The position numbers and the translations under genes were made by a program. DNA of 64,000 nt from NCBI GenBank assembly GCA_963922205.1, contig CAWUHX010000010.1:186001-250000 (forward strand), in the 5' to 3' direction. The notes below the pieces were generated by a model, which saw only the letters and a program-made list of their open reading frames with translations, did no database searches and had not been told where the DNA came from. Below are positions 11,511-22,678 of this stretch, one piece after another; within the stretch, counting starts at the first letter, position 1, and each line of letters begins with the position of its first letter. The stretch is from Romanomermis culicivorax (taxonomy: Eukaryota > Nematoda > Enoplea > Mermithida > Mermithidae).

Positions 11511-13000
11511 TGTTAGCCAATACTCTCCGTTGAACCTCCTCCGGAAAGATCAACGTTGGGTAGGTTTTCATTACGTACAGAACGATGTGCCAACTCAGTT
11601 AGACAGGATCAATCCCTGTTTTGTCGTACTAGTTGACCACAAGGAAACCCCTGCTTTCCTTGATACTGGTTGCCCATGGACTATCATTAGTCAATGCCTG
11701 CACAAAGTGCTGATCAAAGAGAGTCGGAAGGTGGCGATGGTCTTCCAGCAACATCACGACTTTAACCCGTTGATGAGTATCAATGGTAAAGCTGTCCATA
11801 CTCTCTTTTCAGGACCGTACGAGATCATGTTGCCTGGAACTCATCAGCCACATACAAGAGTGGATATACATCTCCATGTGTGTAAGACTACATCTCCTTT
11901 CTGGGCACCGGTCGATCTGATTCTTGGATTGGATTTCCTCGAACAATTCCAGAATATTACGTTTGACTACCAACAACATGTCTGTCGATTGAATGCGGTA
12001 GAATTACCCCTTCTCTTGACCACGGCTGAGATTGATCAGGTCGATCCCTGGTGGGAGAACACACGTTCACTATCAAGGGCCTCGTACTGGTCCAGGTCCC
12101 GATCAAGATCAAGGACTTCGTCCATTTCTCGGCCACCCTCGCGAGCTTCCTCTGTTGCCTCATCAGGTGGGTCGACCAGAGGAAGCCTGACTTCTTCTAG
12201 ACGGGCTAGTAGTCATTTTATGGCCAGGTCAGGATCAAACTGTCCTAGGCCACCACCTGGAAATTCTTCAGTTACACTAGAGAAAGGCCGGTTTCGCGAG
12301 CCTAGTGATTCTGATGCACCTGCATCCCCGGCACTAGAGGCGCCACCACTCTCTGATGCTGAGGTCGAATCACTAGGAGCTACTCAGAGCTCCGGAGAAA
12401 GATCAGATCAGGTACTCACTGTTCAGGTCAATCCTACTCCTAGGACCAATCCAGAAGCCTCGGTTGGTTATGCTCTGGTAGGACTACTCCGACGCACTGG
12501 TTTGCCAATACCAAGGCGAACCAATGCGCCAGAGTCGAGCTTTGATGACTCTGTGCTTGACCCAGGTCATGTAGTATCAGCTTTCTATCCCACTGAAATG
12601 AGGACCCCTCATATCAAGGTTCTACTGAACAATTGGGTAGAGACCAAAGCTCTAATTGATACAGGGGCAGTTTTCTCGCTCCTGGATCACAAGTTGGCGG
12701 TTCAGTTACCCGACTTGGCACTCACAGAGACTAGGGCTCGTCCCATATCAGCCACTGGGTCTCCGATCCTACTGCTAGGCGCGGCCTATGTCACGGTGAC
12801 AGTGGCTGATGTCTCTGAACGGATTCAAGTCCAAGTTCAAGAGAATTGCCCGGCTGAACTAGTCTTGGGGACGAACTTCCTCGGCTGGTTCAATTGTGTC
12901 AGTTTGAACTGGGAGAAATCCTTTCTTCAGTTCAAGGAACTTCGAGTTCTGTGTGAGGGCCTCATCCACAATCCACCTTCTGCTCGTGGGGCATTACCCT
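11511..13000 (+). CDS. pol: Element A tandem retropepsin region, in frame with env and RT
   Basis: Within the long ORF (10120-14622), two aspartic-protease domains follow the env transmembrane segment. The first has FLDTG at residues 513-517 and a matching ILGLDFL flap-end motif at 601-607. The second has LIDTG at 845-849 and LVLGTNFL at 914-921. Between them is a Ser-Arg-rich low-complexity linker (residues 650-700) and an acidic/Pro-rich stretch. Each retropepsin supplies one Asp and normally acts as a homodimer. Two copies in one polyprotein could be a divergence of function or one could be relict. B retains the first domain with a degenerate DTD. The second domain sits directly before RT, where the protease is expected. 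Confidence 0.75.
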
Positions 13001-14622
13001 TGCAGGAGTTGATTGTCCTTGAGCCTCGCTCGCTAACGCAATTCACTGCACCTGTACCCGCATTGTATGCAACTGTACCCGAGGTAGCTTTCTTTCCTAA
13101 GCCTCTTTTGGGACAGCAATGCAGAGTGTACTTTGCTGGTACTGTGAGTACAGTGACCAATGGTCCCATACCCCTACAGGTAGTTAACCCGAGTACACAC
13201 TCAGTGGTTCTCAACCCCAACACGACCATCGGTTATGTGCAGATGCATACTGATTCCTCACAGGGATCGGCGGTCAAGTCTGATACCATTCTTGACCGCA
13301 AGTGGGTTGAAGCCAATGCTGTGATATCTTCAGATATCTCCTCACAGGATAAAGCAGCGCTGCTCGACCTGCTGGTCGCATTTACTGACCTCTACACTAT
13401 TGATGAAAAGGACATGGGTTCCACTGACCTCGTGCACCACGAGATCAGCACGGGTGACGCTCGCCCAGTCCGCCGTTTCCCTTACCACACCGCGCCCAAG
13501 GAAAAGGATCTCATCATACAAGAAGTCAAAGCGCTCCAGGAAAAAGGCATTATTCGCCCTAGTACATCACCCTGGGCTACTAACACCATCCTGGTTCGCA
13601 AGAAAAATGGGTCACACCGGATGTGTGTTGATTTTCGTGGTCTTAAGGAGGTTACGAAAAAGGATGTTTATCCTCTCCCACAGATTGATGATATCCTGGA
13701 CACACTCAAGGGTATGAAATGCTTTACTACCCTTGATCAGGCTAATGCCTACTGGTCTACACCTATTGCCGAGGCAGACAAAGAGAAAACGACATTTAAT
13801 ACGCCTATTGGACTCTATGAGTTCAACTATCTGCCTTTTGGTCTCTGCAATGCCCCTGGGACGTTTCAAGGCCTCATGGATCTGCTTCTCACGGGACTGC
13901 AGTGGCGCACTGCACTGACCTATCTCAATGACATCTTGGTGTTCGGGAACTCTCACACCCAGATGCCTGAGGGCCTGATGGATGTGCTTACGCGCCTCCG
14001 TCAGGGTGGAATGAAGCTCAGACTGAGCAAGTGCAAGTTTTCGCACTCTGAGGTAGAATATCTCGGGTACCGCATCTCACAGAAAGGTCTCGAGCCAGAT
14101 AAAGTCAAATTGGCTGCCGTCCAGGATTTACCCATTCCACAAAACGCTAAAGACATCAAGTCATTTCTTGGTCTTGTGTCTTATTATAGACGTTTCATCC
14201 CTGGTTGCGCTCGGCTCAGGGAGCCGCTGACCAAGCTCTTACAGAAGGAAGTTACCTTCCAGTGGTCAAAACCTCAGCAAGCAGCGTTCGACGAACTCGG
14301 AAGGCTGTTGTTGAATCCTCCTGTCCTGCACCATCCAGACTTTATGAAATCCTTCATACTTCAAACTGATGCAAGTATTTCGGGGATAGGAGCAGTTCTG
14401 AGCCAGTTAGATGAAAATGGATACGACCATCCTGTTGCATACGCCAGTAGAGGGTTAACAGCAGCTGAGAAGAACTACACTATTACGGAGTTAGAGACTC
14501 TCGCTGTTGTCCATTTCGTTAAGCACTTTCGGCCTTACCTCTTTCAACATGAGGTGGTCGTCCAGACTGACCACACTGCTGTTAAGGCTGTGTTAGAGAA
14601 ACCGAACCTTCGTCCCGGATAG
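13001..14622 (+). CDS. pol: Element A reverse transcriptase and RNase H, active site YLND
   Basis: The ORF continues without a stop from the second protease. The RT palm shows FTTLDQANAYW (motif A Asp at residue 1206), LPFGLCNAPGTFQ and the catalytic loop at residues 1268-1271 as Y-L-N-D instead of Y-x-D-D, from an AAT codon at 13927-13929. That change should abolish polymerisation. RNase H follows with LQTDASISGIGAVL and VVVQTDHTAV. The frame ends at 14620-14622 inside the RNase H/connection region, and the homologous sequence continues in another frame from about 14625. The RT is of the Ty3/Gypsy type. Confidence 0.9.
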
Positions 14623-16256
14623 CTTGGTGGGGCCTTGCGTTAGCTGAATTCAAACTGACTATTCGGCCCCGAAAAGGTCGGTCTAATGGTAATGCCGATG
14701 CATTATCACGCCTTCCTAATCCAAATTCCCTTGCCCGGGAGAGTATTGACGATATTCCCCTATACAGACCCGAGGGAGAAGTTATGATGATATCTGATGG
14801 TGCGCAGCACCTGGCGAATTCATCCCAAAGGACCACCAATAGTGTGCAGCACCTGGCCTGGTCTGAGTCTTATGCAGAGATATCACAGGATGCGCAGAAC
14901 CATGACCTTCTCGCAACTCAATTTGAGGATCCGGAATTAGCCTCCATTCTTAGGTCACTAAAACCCTACGGTGATCAGAATGATGTTAATGGCTACCACC
15001 TGTTGGATAACATCATTCAGAAGTGGACAGGCGAGTCCAACTAGATTGTTGTCCCTCGCTCAATGGTAACTACCATTATTGAGGCTCACCACAACGACAT
15101 TCTTGCTGGACACTTTGGTGCAAAACGTACCACGAGGCTTATAGCACACAGCTACCACTAGCCTTCCCTCAGTGCAGACGTCAAGTCCTTTTGTCAGCGG
15201 TGTGATCTTTGCCAACGGAATAAACCCGCAAGACAAAAGACCCGTGCAACTCTGAAACAGATCTCCATTATGGGTCCATTTCACGGAGTCGGTGTCGACT
15301 GTATGGGACTAAGGACCACTAGTGAAAGTGGAAACCGATTTATTGTAGTCTTTATAGACTACTTTACTAAATGGGTCGAAGCTTTCGCTACTCTGGACAT
15401 CACTGCGCAAACCATAGCTCGACTCTTTGTTACACAAATTGTCTGCAGACATGGGGCACCGTAGATCCTTCAGTCTGATCGTGGTACTGATTTCACATCC
15501 AAACTGATGACTGAAATCACTGCCATTTGTTCAACTAAGAAAATCCACTCCACCGCTTATCATCCCATGACAAACAGAGAAGTGGAAAGAGCTAAATAAA
15601 CGCTAGCTACATGGTTACATATGTATGTCCACCAAGGTCATACCGATTGGGATGAACACCTGCCGTACTCTGTGTTCGCTGTCAACATTAGCATGAATGA
15701 GTCCACAGGGTATTCACCCTTTGAGCTCATGTATGGTCATACACCCATGCTACCTGTTGATGCAGTGCTCTCATTCAACCCTCCGGCTCATATCATAGAT
15801 GTTTCTACTTATGATATGGAGGTCAAACGGCATTTTACAAATGCCTTGACCTTGATCCAGAGCAGAATTGAGAGATCACAGGTGGCTTATGCACGATCTT
15901 ACGATCGCATGGCTCGAGATGTCTCTTACAAAGTTGGGGATCAGGTGCTCAAACTGCGCATCACCGGAAAACGTGGTCTAACACCCAAACTATTGCCCAT
16001 TTATGATGGACCCTACTTTGTCACGAATGTGGCATATCCCAATGTCACTATTCGACTTGAGACTGATCAAGAAGATACTGTGCATGTCAATCAGCTTAGA
16101 CGCTACGTGTCACCTGCTCAACCTACAGAAGAAGAGGAGATACCTTCCACTTCACAGGTCATTGAGACGGCACCTTTGTTGATTCCGTCAACAAATAGAG
16201 ATTTTACACAAGATCTCATTGACCCACATCTTGATGCAGAGGTCTCCGACCCGTAA
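14623..16256 (+). pseudogene. pol: Element A integrase with four nonsense codons
   Basis: After one frameshift near 14620 the frame runs through the end of RNase H, a linker, and a full integrase to the stop at 16254-16256. An HHCC zinc domain lies at 15080-15230. The catalytic Asp residues are in VGVDCMG and LQSDRGTDF, and the Glu is in REVERAK. In-frame stops at 15042-15044 (TAG), 15159-15161 (TAG), 15462-15464 (TAG) and 15597-15599 (TAA) are all in the same frame, so these are point mutations. The C-terminal domain (GDQVLKL and onward) is intact and ends with an acidic tail. Confidence 0.85.
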
Positions 16257-16720
16257 TCAAGTAGCTCTTCTCTTCTTTACTTATGGACGGGGTCCTCCTT
16301 TTTCGAAGGACCGCCGTGCCCATCACAGGATACCCACTCCTGTTCCATGCTGGAATAGCAGTGTAAAGAAGAGAATGAGCAGCGGTCAATGCATCTAAAC
16401 TAGGGTATTGCTTCACATTGCAGGCGCATCCATGCGATAGCCTATATCTCACCTCTAAAATTTTTCTTTTTAGTCTTGTTTCAGATTTCACAAATCAGCC
16501 GACAATTGGCAACTTCACCGAAGGGATCAAATGACGTCAGCAACTCCACGCATCTCCAATTGACGTCAGCAACTCCACGCAACATTGACACAATTTCACA
16601 AACCAGAATGCACTGAAAAACCGCTGGACCATCGACCACTCGCCATCACCATCACCTGAATGTTTGACTCCCCCACAGACGCGCACAAGGACGAGGACGC
16701 CTTTTTTCGAAGGACCGCCG
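16257..16720 (+). other. Element A 3' untranslated region
   Basis: This is the 464 bp between the integrase stop and the 3' LTR. It contains two copies of TGACGTCAGCAACTCCACGC at 16532 and 16561, matching the head motif of the leader array, and two copies of TTTTTCGAAGGACCGCCGTG about 400 bp apart (near 16299 and 16703), the second touching the LTR. No classic long polypurine tract is visible next to the LTR. Confidence 0.6.
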
Positions 16721-18147
16721 TGTCACGTGCCGACGGATTTCGTCGAACGTCACGTGATTCACATCACAATTTTCCATTATGTTTTTCGTTATGTTTTGTG
16801 TTACAGTAATTTACATCAATTTTGCGTTTCGTTTTTATACTTTTCACATGCAATTTATGTGTGTACTTTTTATGTTTATTTCTGTTGCTTTTGCGCACTT
16901 TTATTTTCCTTTCGATTTATTATTTTCAATCACACACTTAGACTACGGTATGTACCCGCTAGTCAAGAATTTCCTTCAGAGACAAGCTCTCCGAGCTCAT
17001 CGCTGTAATTAGAGCACAATGTGCACTTCTTATCAGTAAAAACTAGCGACGTTTGGCAACGTGAAACGACTAGTTGGAAATTCTCACCAGTGACGTTCCT
17101 ATGTTAAGCATGGGGAGTGAAAACTCGCCCCAATGCTTAACGTTGTGAACTGGAAAATGTCTATGTGATCATAGGCATCTTCTGCAACGATTTCTGCTGC
17201 AGAAGTTAGCTTGGGGGAGTATTAACTCTGCCCAAGGCATACTGTAGTTTATAGAGCATTTTAAAAGGGCATGTTTTGTCTTTTTGTCACTCATTTTTGG
17301 GCCTAACTGGTTTTTCGGCGTTTCAGCCTCACGTCACATTCGCCGTCCTCAATCTTATTATATTTTATTGTTGTCAACTGCGCCTTGCCGTACATCGAAT
17401 AAAATTTACATATTTTCGCCCCAGCCTACATACACACATCGCCTACAGTAACCCGACCGTAGGAACCCGTCCCCGTCGCCGTCGATTGTAGAACCCCGTC
17501 GCCCCTCGCTGAGGAAACGTCCGTTATCGCCGCCTGCCAATCAGCAGCCACCGAACCCCACGCAGAATCGCCTGGATTCCCGTTCCCGTACATCACCATC
17601 CGTAGGACCCCAATTGACCCCAAACCTGTCGCCCAGCGCCGAGTAATTTGAGAAGAGGTTGCGTGAGTCTTCTCAGGGGTTATTATTGTTGAGGGTATAT
17701 TTGTGGGAGTCTCCCCTAAGATAGTTTTCCCCCGGAAGGACCCTCAGTTAAGAAAGCCCTCAGACCCTTAAGGTCAGGGCCAATAAGGGGATTTAGGTTA
17801 ACAATCGGGTCCCCTACAGTACGCCATTCCTCGAATGGCACCGTCCCCCATTCTGGTGAATGAGGATTAGGGATTGGCACCCCCGACCCGGCTGCGTTGT
17901 CCATTATTCTACAGCATTTACCCTAGGACAAGGCCGAGGTACACCATAGGTTTACCTGTGGTAGTACCAGCTGGGTTGGGTTCCCGAAACAGAGACACAT
18001 ACTGGAGCCACCCCACGGGGTCACAGCATGTCACCTACCGTGTCATGGCCATGTTTCCTATGGGATGTGGTACGGGTTTTTCCCGTCAATGTGACTGATC
18101 ACCAATCTACTTAATGTGACATGGCTCCACATCTGTTTAATGTGACA
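16721..18147 (+). repeat. Element A 3' LTR
   Basis: This is 1,427 bp, starting TGTCACGTGCCGAC and ending TAATGTGACA, closely matching the 5' LTR with scattered substitutions and a few small indels. It retains the hairpin (17103-17141) and the AATAAA at 17398-17403. The divergence between the two LTRs is visibly larger than for element D, so A inserted earlier than D if rates are equal. Confidence 0.92.
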
Positions 18148-18395
18148 TATTTTTCGAAACTTTGTTCGTTGTTTTTCTTCTACATTCTTAAATTGTCAAT
18201 TTATATTTCTTTTGTGCTTTTTTTCGTTTTCTATAGTTGTTTTTCACATCATTTTTTGTCTTTTCTTGTGTCTGTAATCCTTTTGTAATTCTTTGCAAGA
18301 TTTGTACAAGAGTTTGGTCCCACCGGATATGCTGCACTATGCGCACACGCGGATGGCTGGGGTGGAGTAAAGGGCACCTGTTAAAACGATAAACA
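18148..18395. other. Spacer between elements A and B
   Basis: 248 bp of T-rich sequence followed by a more complex stretch ending in a purine-rich run (GGGGTGGAGTAAAGGG at about 18359-18374) shortly before the B LTR. It has no ORF. The purine run could be a polypurine-tract relic of another element that once used this LTR as its 3' end, or chance. Confidence 0.4.
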
Positions 18396-19632
18396 TGTCA
18401 CATGCCGATCCAAATGATCAATGTCAGGTGATTTCTCATGCTGATAATTTATTACTTTAATCATTTGTCACTTTTATTATTTTGATCATTTGTCATTCTA
18501 TACTTTTCTGTTTCATTTGTGCTCCATGATTTATTTTGTTCATTTTGTGTCAGCAACCGTATGCCCCATTAGCTAAAAGTTTCCTCCAAAGGGCACTTCT
18601 TGCTCACAGCTATTTTGGGTTGCATTACATGCCCCTTGTGTCAACAAAGTGAACTTCACTCCTACTGACGTGAAAGAATAGCAGTGGAAACTTAAGTTAA
18701 AAGAGGTGTTTAGCACAGGCACTAAGTCTGCCCCAATACTAAATGTATTTGAACTGGGCAAGTGCCTATGTGCACACAGGCCCTTTCTGCGGCTCTGCCC
18801 AAGTCTTACTGTAGCCGACAAAGTGCTTAAAAATGCGTGTCATTCTATAATTTTGCTCATTTCTGGGTTTCCAGCATCTTCATTATTTTTGGCCATCCTT
18901 CCCACTGATTTTATATTCATTTTATTGGTTCGCCTGTGTATTAGCACCATCTCAGTTCCCCATCTTACCTGTGTTCTTCGTGTCACATTTATTTGCATAT
19001 TTAGCCGTCTTCCATCATCCCCGTACGAGATTCTCGTCGTTTATTGTTACTGATCCCCCACCTTGATTATTGTTTTCGAATAAAAAACCTTACAGATTCT
19101 ATTTAGCCTTCTTAGCCAATCTACGCAAATCCACTCACTGTCCACTGTGACCCGTGCCCCTGTTCGATCATTTACCGTAGCTGCCTCCAGCCAGACTAGG
19201 TAAGTTTCAGGGTATATTATTATTAGGGGTAGTTAATGGAATTCCCTCTTAAGCAGGTTTCCCTCCTTAGCTTTTCCCCTGGTTGCCAGTAATTCTCCCT
19301 CCCTGAGGTTGGGTCAAAAGTGGTCTCTTTGTTCATTATTGGGATCCCAGCTTCTAGGTCATCTCACAGATGGCCCTGTTCATTGTTTATACTGACCAGG
19401 ACCAATATTGGTCACCTCTAACCTGGTGGCATTGTACTTATTCTACAGTAGTAACCCCAGAGCAGCACCACATTACCTATAGTTTCTTTTATAGCCAGTA
19501 CTCACCATGTTAGGTTCAGCAAGGAATAGCCTTCACCTCAGTTCCGGGCCCACCGCCCTTATTTTGATGACCTATCTCTCCTATGGGGACCTACGGTGGC
19601 TTAGCCAGGCTATCCCACCCAATAATGTGACA
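18396..19632 (+). repeat. Element B 5' LTR
   Basis: The LTR starts TGTCACATGCCGAT and ends AATAATGTGACA, directly followed by the primer-binding site. It is clearly related to the A LTR at both ends and around the AATAAA (19079-19084), but it is diverged and shorter (1,237 bp). No partner 3' LTR is present in the window. Confidence 0.85.
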
Positions 19633-19650
19633 TGGCGAGGCTGGAAAGTC
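19633..19650 (+). promoter_or_regulatory. Element B primer-binding site
   Basis: TGGCGAGGCTGGAAAGTC directly abuts the LTR and matches the A site at 17 of 18 positions, so A and B use the same tRNA primer. Confidence 0.8.
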
Positions 19651-19654
19651 GCCC

Positions 19655-19875
19655 CTAAGTCTTGCAAATCGCCCTTAAGTTGGGTCAATACCCCTTTAAG
19701 TTGGGTAAATCTCCCTTAATTCAGGTACACTTCCCCTTAAGTTGGGTAAATCTCCCTTAATTCAGATGCACATCTCCTTAAGTTGGGTAAATCTCCCTTA
19801 ATTTGGTGTACTTCTCCCTAAGTCTGGTAAATCTCTAATCTGGTAAATCTCCTTCAGGTTAGGTACCAGTTTCTT
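19655..19875 (+). repeat. Short tandem repeats in the B leader
   Basis: Units related to CCTTAAGTTGGGTAAATCTC recur five or more times with interposed CCTTAATTCAGGTACACTT-like units, giving a period of about 40-45 bp. A looser version of the same words is found just after the A primer-binding site. The function is unknown. Confidence 0.6.
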
Positions 19876-20589
19876 GGGCTTACATCTATTCAGTTTTCTC
19901 AGTCACCTTTCATTTTTTCTCCTTTTCCTTCTTTTCTTTTCCCTTTTCTCATTTTTGACTGGTATAATGTCCGCCTCAGCACTGGTTTAGTTACAGTGCA
20001 CCTGTTTGCAACACCCACTCTATAAACTTATGGTTCACACATAACCGCAAGATACAGTATACCCTCCATGCTTGATCCTGGACGTCATGCATGGCTGTGA
20101 TCATGTTATTTGTGTACAGTACTCTTTTCTATTTCTTATCTCAAACTGAGCATTGTCTAAGTTACTCTCTTTGCCGGTTCAAGATAGGCTCAATTTACTG
20201 TTGACACATTCAACACACATAGGCATCAAATTTTTCCTTTTCTTATCTTTATGTATCTAACTTTTCATTTTCTTTACTCTTCCTTCATCGTATGTCCACT
20301 TTTGTGTGACCCAAAAACTCAATTTTCAAACTACTTATCTTTCTCAACAAACATTTTCACTTACCAAAACCAACATTCTCTTATCTTAAAAAACCAAATC
20401 AACAATCAGTCATTCTTTTTCTTCTATACACACGTCATTCTGACACAAATTTTTTCTATCAAAACAAAACAAAACATTTCATTTCATAAACAAAATAAAA
20501 TTCACATTTTATCTACACACACAAAAGCATTACAGTATGATGCCCTTACATAAGTATCTTTTATTTCATTCATGTCTATTTACTGTAAG

Positions 20590-21015
20590 GTCACTCATCT
20601 TCTGACTTCAGCTGTTGCACATGGGGTAGCTGGCCTCACAGATCCTACCCCTGATGTCAGCAACAGCAACATCACATGTTGCTGTTCCAGGGTTGTTGGT
20701 CTTACAGACCCTATCTCTGATGTCCACAACAGCATCATTTCATGTTGTTGCATCAGGGTTGTTGGTATCACAGGCCCTATGCCTGACGTCAGCAACAGCA
20801 ACATCACATGTTACTGTATAAGGGTTGTTGGTATTACAGACCCTATCCCTGATGTCCGCAACAGCATTATTTCATGTCAGACAGTAGGGTTGGTGGCTTT
20901 ACAGTTACCTCTGATGTCTGCAGCTGCAACATGGCATTTTGGTCACTACCAAGGTCACATGTTGGTTTATGACCCTAATCTTGATGTCAGCACCAGGTTA
21001 CTGTTAGTCTTTTGA
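20590..21015 (+). repeat. Array of ~66-bp hairpin units in the B leader
   Basis: Units begin near 20594, 20652, 20718, 20783, 20849, 20912 and 20982. The best ones read CTGATGTCAGCAACAGCAAC, then a stem partner GTTGCTGTT, then GGTTGTTGGT and CAGACCCTAT. The period matches that of A. The array happens to be open in one frame for 147 codons with a 22-residue repeat, but the A array is full of stops in all frames, so structure and not protein is the likelier conserved feature. Confidence 0.75.
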
Positions 21016-21263
21016 GTTTGCCACTTTAGTAGGTGGTTGTTGGTGCATGACCCTACCGCCTGCAGTTCTTTTCAAAGGGTTGGCGTTTTGCATGGAACTG
21101 ATGCCTGGGAAATATCAGTCAACAAGCATACACAACCTGAGATGCTCCTTAGCCCATGATACTGTATCCTGTTGTTTGCCTGAGAAGCAACAACATTGAT
21201 CAGCATGTGGCTGCTTTATGCTTTAACTGCAGGTTTGAATGAGTTACACTCAGTCTCAGCTTG

Positions 21264-21884
21264 TGTTGTGCAGGTCTTTTCTTAAGAGGCGTAAGAAAAG
21301 ATGGAGGCTTCGGGTCTGATCTGACCTGTTAGAACTACTCCCTTGGCTAAGCCTCGGTGATAGTGCAACAGTCCGATTATCCCCGACCTACAACAACCAA
21401 GATAAACTTTACTCTAAATGCAGGGCCTCACCAGAGAGCTCCGCAGTCTCCTAGCTGAGACAAGGAATCCCCTCAGGGATAAACTTACTTGAGTATAACC
21501 CTTAAAGGGTTTCCCAAAGCTTGCTGGGTGCAAGCTGGCGCCTGGGCCTCTGGCCCTCCGCCTTGGACGATCGGAATAATCTAAATAAAAGGCGAATATA
21601 TTAAACAATAATTCCGACGAAATGTCAAAAAGAATGTGGCCTGACCACAGTCGAAAATATGCAAAACAAGACGAAAATGCTGGGAAGTTTTTAATAGACG
21701 CCAGCAAAATTATATCAAGAATATCATAAAAATAGTATAATAGTGAACAATGATTTTCACTATCATTTTTGGTCTTTCTTTGGTGCTCCACTTCTATGCA
21801 AATGTCTGCGCTGCTGGTCGTCCATTTCGCCCGATTTGCATGGCGATTTCCCCACGCGAATTGCCATCAACAGGGTGCCTAACA
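21264..21884 (-). repeat. C1 LTR (3')
   Basis: This 621-bp repeat matches 32005-32624 and 60144-60761. In element orientation it starts TGTTAGGCACC and ends GCACAACA. The three copies share their outer ends exactly, which defines the LTR boundaries. Confidence 0.85.
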
Positions 21885-22261
21885 TCCCTTGCACGTCGAA
21901 ACCGACCTACGGGAGGTAGAAAAAAAAACTTTCGGCCGGGTTACCCTGGCATTAAAAGAATTAATCAAAAGAAAAAATCTACTACTCCAGCTGACTCCTG
22001 TTTTTACAGTTTGTCTCACTCAGACTCCCGTTTCACAGTCTGTCCTAATCGGACTCCTGTGCTGGTTGTTGGACACAATGAATACCAAGGACTTCGCCGC
22101 AATGGCTGGCAAGTGACGCCCATTTTGACCTCGGCCTTGATGGAATAACCTCCTGTCCTAAGGAGTACAATGATGACGTCAGCGCCAAATTCGGTCGATT
22201 TCGGGTTCGGCTGCTCGGTTTGCATGCTGTGGCAAATCGTTGGCCATGGGTCTAACCGCAT

Positions 22262-22678
22262 GCAAATCGTTTTCCCGGCGTCTCTATTTTTCTAAATTAA
22301 ACTAAAATACGAGATTATATTATGATACAATAAAGACGATACGGGAATGTACGAATATCACAAAATTTAAAATGTGCTAAAAATTGAGCATAAAATGTGG
22401 CCAAAAATTTGAAAATGTTTTTATGGTTGCGTTTTGCACCAGTTTTGTGAAAAAGAGAATTTCAGTTGGCCAGCAGCACCGAAATTTAAATAATATTTTT
22501 GGATTTTAAAATTTTTTGATTTTTTTGGATTCTTGTGATTTTATTAGTGTTTTTGGATTTTGTATTTTATGAAATTAGTAAAAATATATTTGTACGAAAA
22601 TGATGATTTTTGGGCCAAAATATGTGCGGCTAATTACTGCTGCTGCCCGCCACCTCGGTAACCTCCTCAAGGTCTTCC
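22262..22678 (-). other. C1 3' untranslated region (AT-rich)
   Basis: This AT-rich stretch between the ORF3 stop and the LTR-proximal region aligns along its length with 33000-33360 in C2. I see no ORF in it and no clear regulatory motif. A short AAGGGA precedes the LTR in element orientation and may be the polypurine tract. Confidence 0.6.

Larger units (their letters stand above)
2524..18147 (+). mobile_element. Element A: Ty3/Gypsy-type LTR retrotransposon with env between gag and pol
   Basis: Two long direct repeats (2524-3944 and 16721-18147) bracket a primer-binding site, a ~3.9-kb leader, gag, an env-like glycoprotein, two retropepsins, RT, RNase H and integrase, all on the plus strand. 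The RT and integrase motifs are of the Ty3/Gypsy type. The order gag-env-pol is unusual, because env normally follows pol. Lesions include a deletion in the capsid region, frameshifts in env and after RNase H, a YLND active site in RT and four nonsense codons in integrase. No matching target-site duplication is seen (GCTTT before, TATTT after), so one end may have been rearranged after insertion. Confidence 0.9.

Noticed and set aside
18359..18395. 18396-19632 as the 3' LTR of a separate element
   Set aside because: A purine-rich run precedes it, but it is followed directly by a primer-binding site and the B leader, so its role as the B 5' LTR is sufficient. The purine run is noted as a curiosity.
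20572..21015. 147-codon ORF with a 22-residue repeat in the B leader
   Set aside because: The equivalent region of A is closed by stops in all frames, while the hairpins are kept in both, so RNA structure explains the repeats better than a protein.
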